This document shows, one piece after another, positions 41,424-42,005 of a stretch of 42,005 nt of DNA. The DNA is from Spirochaetaceae bacterium (GTDB lineage Bacteria; Spirochaetota; Spirochaetia; Treponematales; Breznakiellaceae), in NCBI GenBank assembly GCA_031278215.1, contig JAITKV010000004.1, positions 1-42,005 of the forward strand. Reading direction: 5' to 3'. How positions within the stretch are numbered: position 1 is the first letter of the stretch; every line of letters starts with the position of its first letter. Made by a program: the position numbers and the translations under genes. The notes under the pieces were generated by a model. It was given only the letters and a program-made list of their open reading frames with translations, was not told the origin of the DNA and searched no databases.

Positions 41424-42005
41424 CTACAGCGCCCCGTCCCAGGTAGAAACCCGTGTGGCGCTCTTTTCGTCCTCGGTAAACCAGTGGGCGGTAACCACCT
41501 TGCTTTCCGTGTAAAACCGCAGGCCGTCTTTGCCCAGGCAGTGCAGATCCCCAAAAAACGAATGTTTGTGCCCGGCAAAGGGGAACATCCCCGCGGGAAC
41601 CGGAATGCCGACGTTGACCCCCACCATGCCGACGCAGGTCCGCCTGGCAAACTCCCGGGCAAAGTAACCGTTCTGGGTAAAAATCACGGAGCCGTTGGCA
41701 AACTCGTTGGCGTTCATCTGGGTAATCCCCTCTTCAAAGTTTTTTACCCGCTTGACGCAGAGCACCGGGCCGAAAATTTCCTGCTGCCCCACGCTCATCT
41801 CCGCGCTTACCTGGTCGAAAATTGTGTGCCCGATGTAAAAGCCGTTTTCGTAGCCCGGCACTTTCACGTCCCGGCCGTCCAGCACCAGCTTCGCCCCTTC
41901 CGCAATCCCCTTCTCTATCCAGTCAAGAACTCCCTTTTTATGCGCCGCGGTTACCACGGGGCCCAAGTCGGTCGATTTGTCGTAGGCGGGGCCTATCTTT
42001 TTGGT
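41424..42005 (-). CDS. mmsA: Methylmalonate-semialdehyde dehydrogenase, C-terminal part (runs off the window)
   Basis: The open frame continues to the right edge, so the N-terminus is outside. The visible 193 residues match the C-terminal third of CoA-acylating methylmalonate/malonate-semialdehyde dehydrogenases: DLGPVVT, IFGPVLCVKRV, ANGSVIFTQNG, GMVGVNVGIPVPAGMFPFAGHK, FFGDLHCLGKDGLRFYT and VTAHWF. The catalytic Cys lies outside the window. The family oxidises semialdehydes to acyl-CoA in valine, inositol or beta-alanine breakdown. It is upstream of aepX on the same strand, but aepX has its own promoter. A phosphonoacetaldehyde dehydrogenase role is unlikely from these motifs. Confidence 0.88.
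   Translation of the reverse strand, partial: TKKIGPAYDKSTDLGPVVTAAHKKGVLDWIEKGIAEGAKLVLDGRDVKVPGYENGFYIGHTIFDQVSAEMSVGQQEIFGPVLCVKRVKNFEEGITQMNANEFANGSVIFTQNGYFAREFARRTCVGMVGVNVGIPVPAGMFPFAGHKHSFFGDLHCLGKDGLRFYTESKVVTAHWFTEDEKSATRVSTWDGAL

Overview
The window looks like a chromosomal segment of a treponeme-like spirochaete (Spirochaetota) with moderately high GC. The basis is protein style and gene content: fliS next to a FlgN-like gene, a cheA / cheW-cheR-like fusion / cheX operon of the kind seen in treponemes, secreted and lipoproteins with spirochaete-style signals, and a class I two-subunit fumarase. The assignment comes from recognising families by eye, not from a search. Almost all genes are intact. 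I saw no insertion sequence, prophage, integrase or CRISPR array.

Layout. 1-6.5 kb: the four enzymes that take IMP to AMP and GMP (purB, guaB, purA, guaA), with a small three-repeat CCCH zinc-finger-like protein inserted between guaB and purA. 6.5-9.3 kb: a zinc-uptake locus. A ZnuC-like ATPase and a ZnuB-like permease (carrying an unusual C-terminal lipoprotein-like extension) diverge from a Fur/Zur-type regulator across a 35-bp palindrome. 9.3-11.4 kb: a tyrosine phosphatase, a stand-alone DbpA-type RNA-binding protein and a metallo-beta-lactamase-fold hydrolase. 11.5-16.2 kb: a large membrane sensor-like protein with an acidic repeat tail, hflX, then fliS and a FlgN-like gene behind a good sigma-28 promoter. 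16.3-16.5 kb: a frameshifted gene remnant. 16.7-22.2 kb: polA, a TPR lipoprotein, coaE and a SPOR-domain protein. 22.3-28.4 kb: a ZIP transporter, a small exported protein, a sirtuin, both fumarase subunits and two outer-membrane barrel-like proteins. 28.4-32.7 kb: cheA, cheW-cheR-like and cheX, then tRNA-Val(GAC). 32.9-38.7 kb: a complete Liv-type ABC importer with two binding-protein genes, one of them a mosaic with an internal deletion. 38.9-42 kb: PEP mutase (with an N-terminal nucleotidylyltransferase domain), phosphonopyruvate decarboxylase and the end of a methylmalonate-semialdehyde dehydrogenase gene.

The most striking cross-cutting signal is that several genes without a Shine-Dalgarno sequence (znuC, zur, polA, the ZIP gene, fumarase alpha, PEP mutase, perhaps purA) have a -10-like hexamer ending 5-7 bases, usually exactly 6, before the ATG. 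That geometry predicts leaderless mRNAs. Other points of interest are the CCCH triple-repeat protein, the permease-lipoprotein fusion, the Zur-type operator that holds both -35 elements of a divergent promoter, and the mosaic binding protein. All functional statements are inferences from sequence read by eye; no database search was possible.
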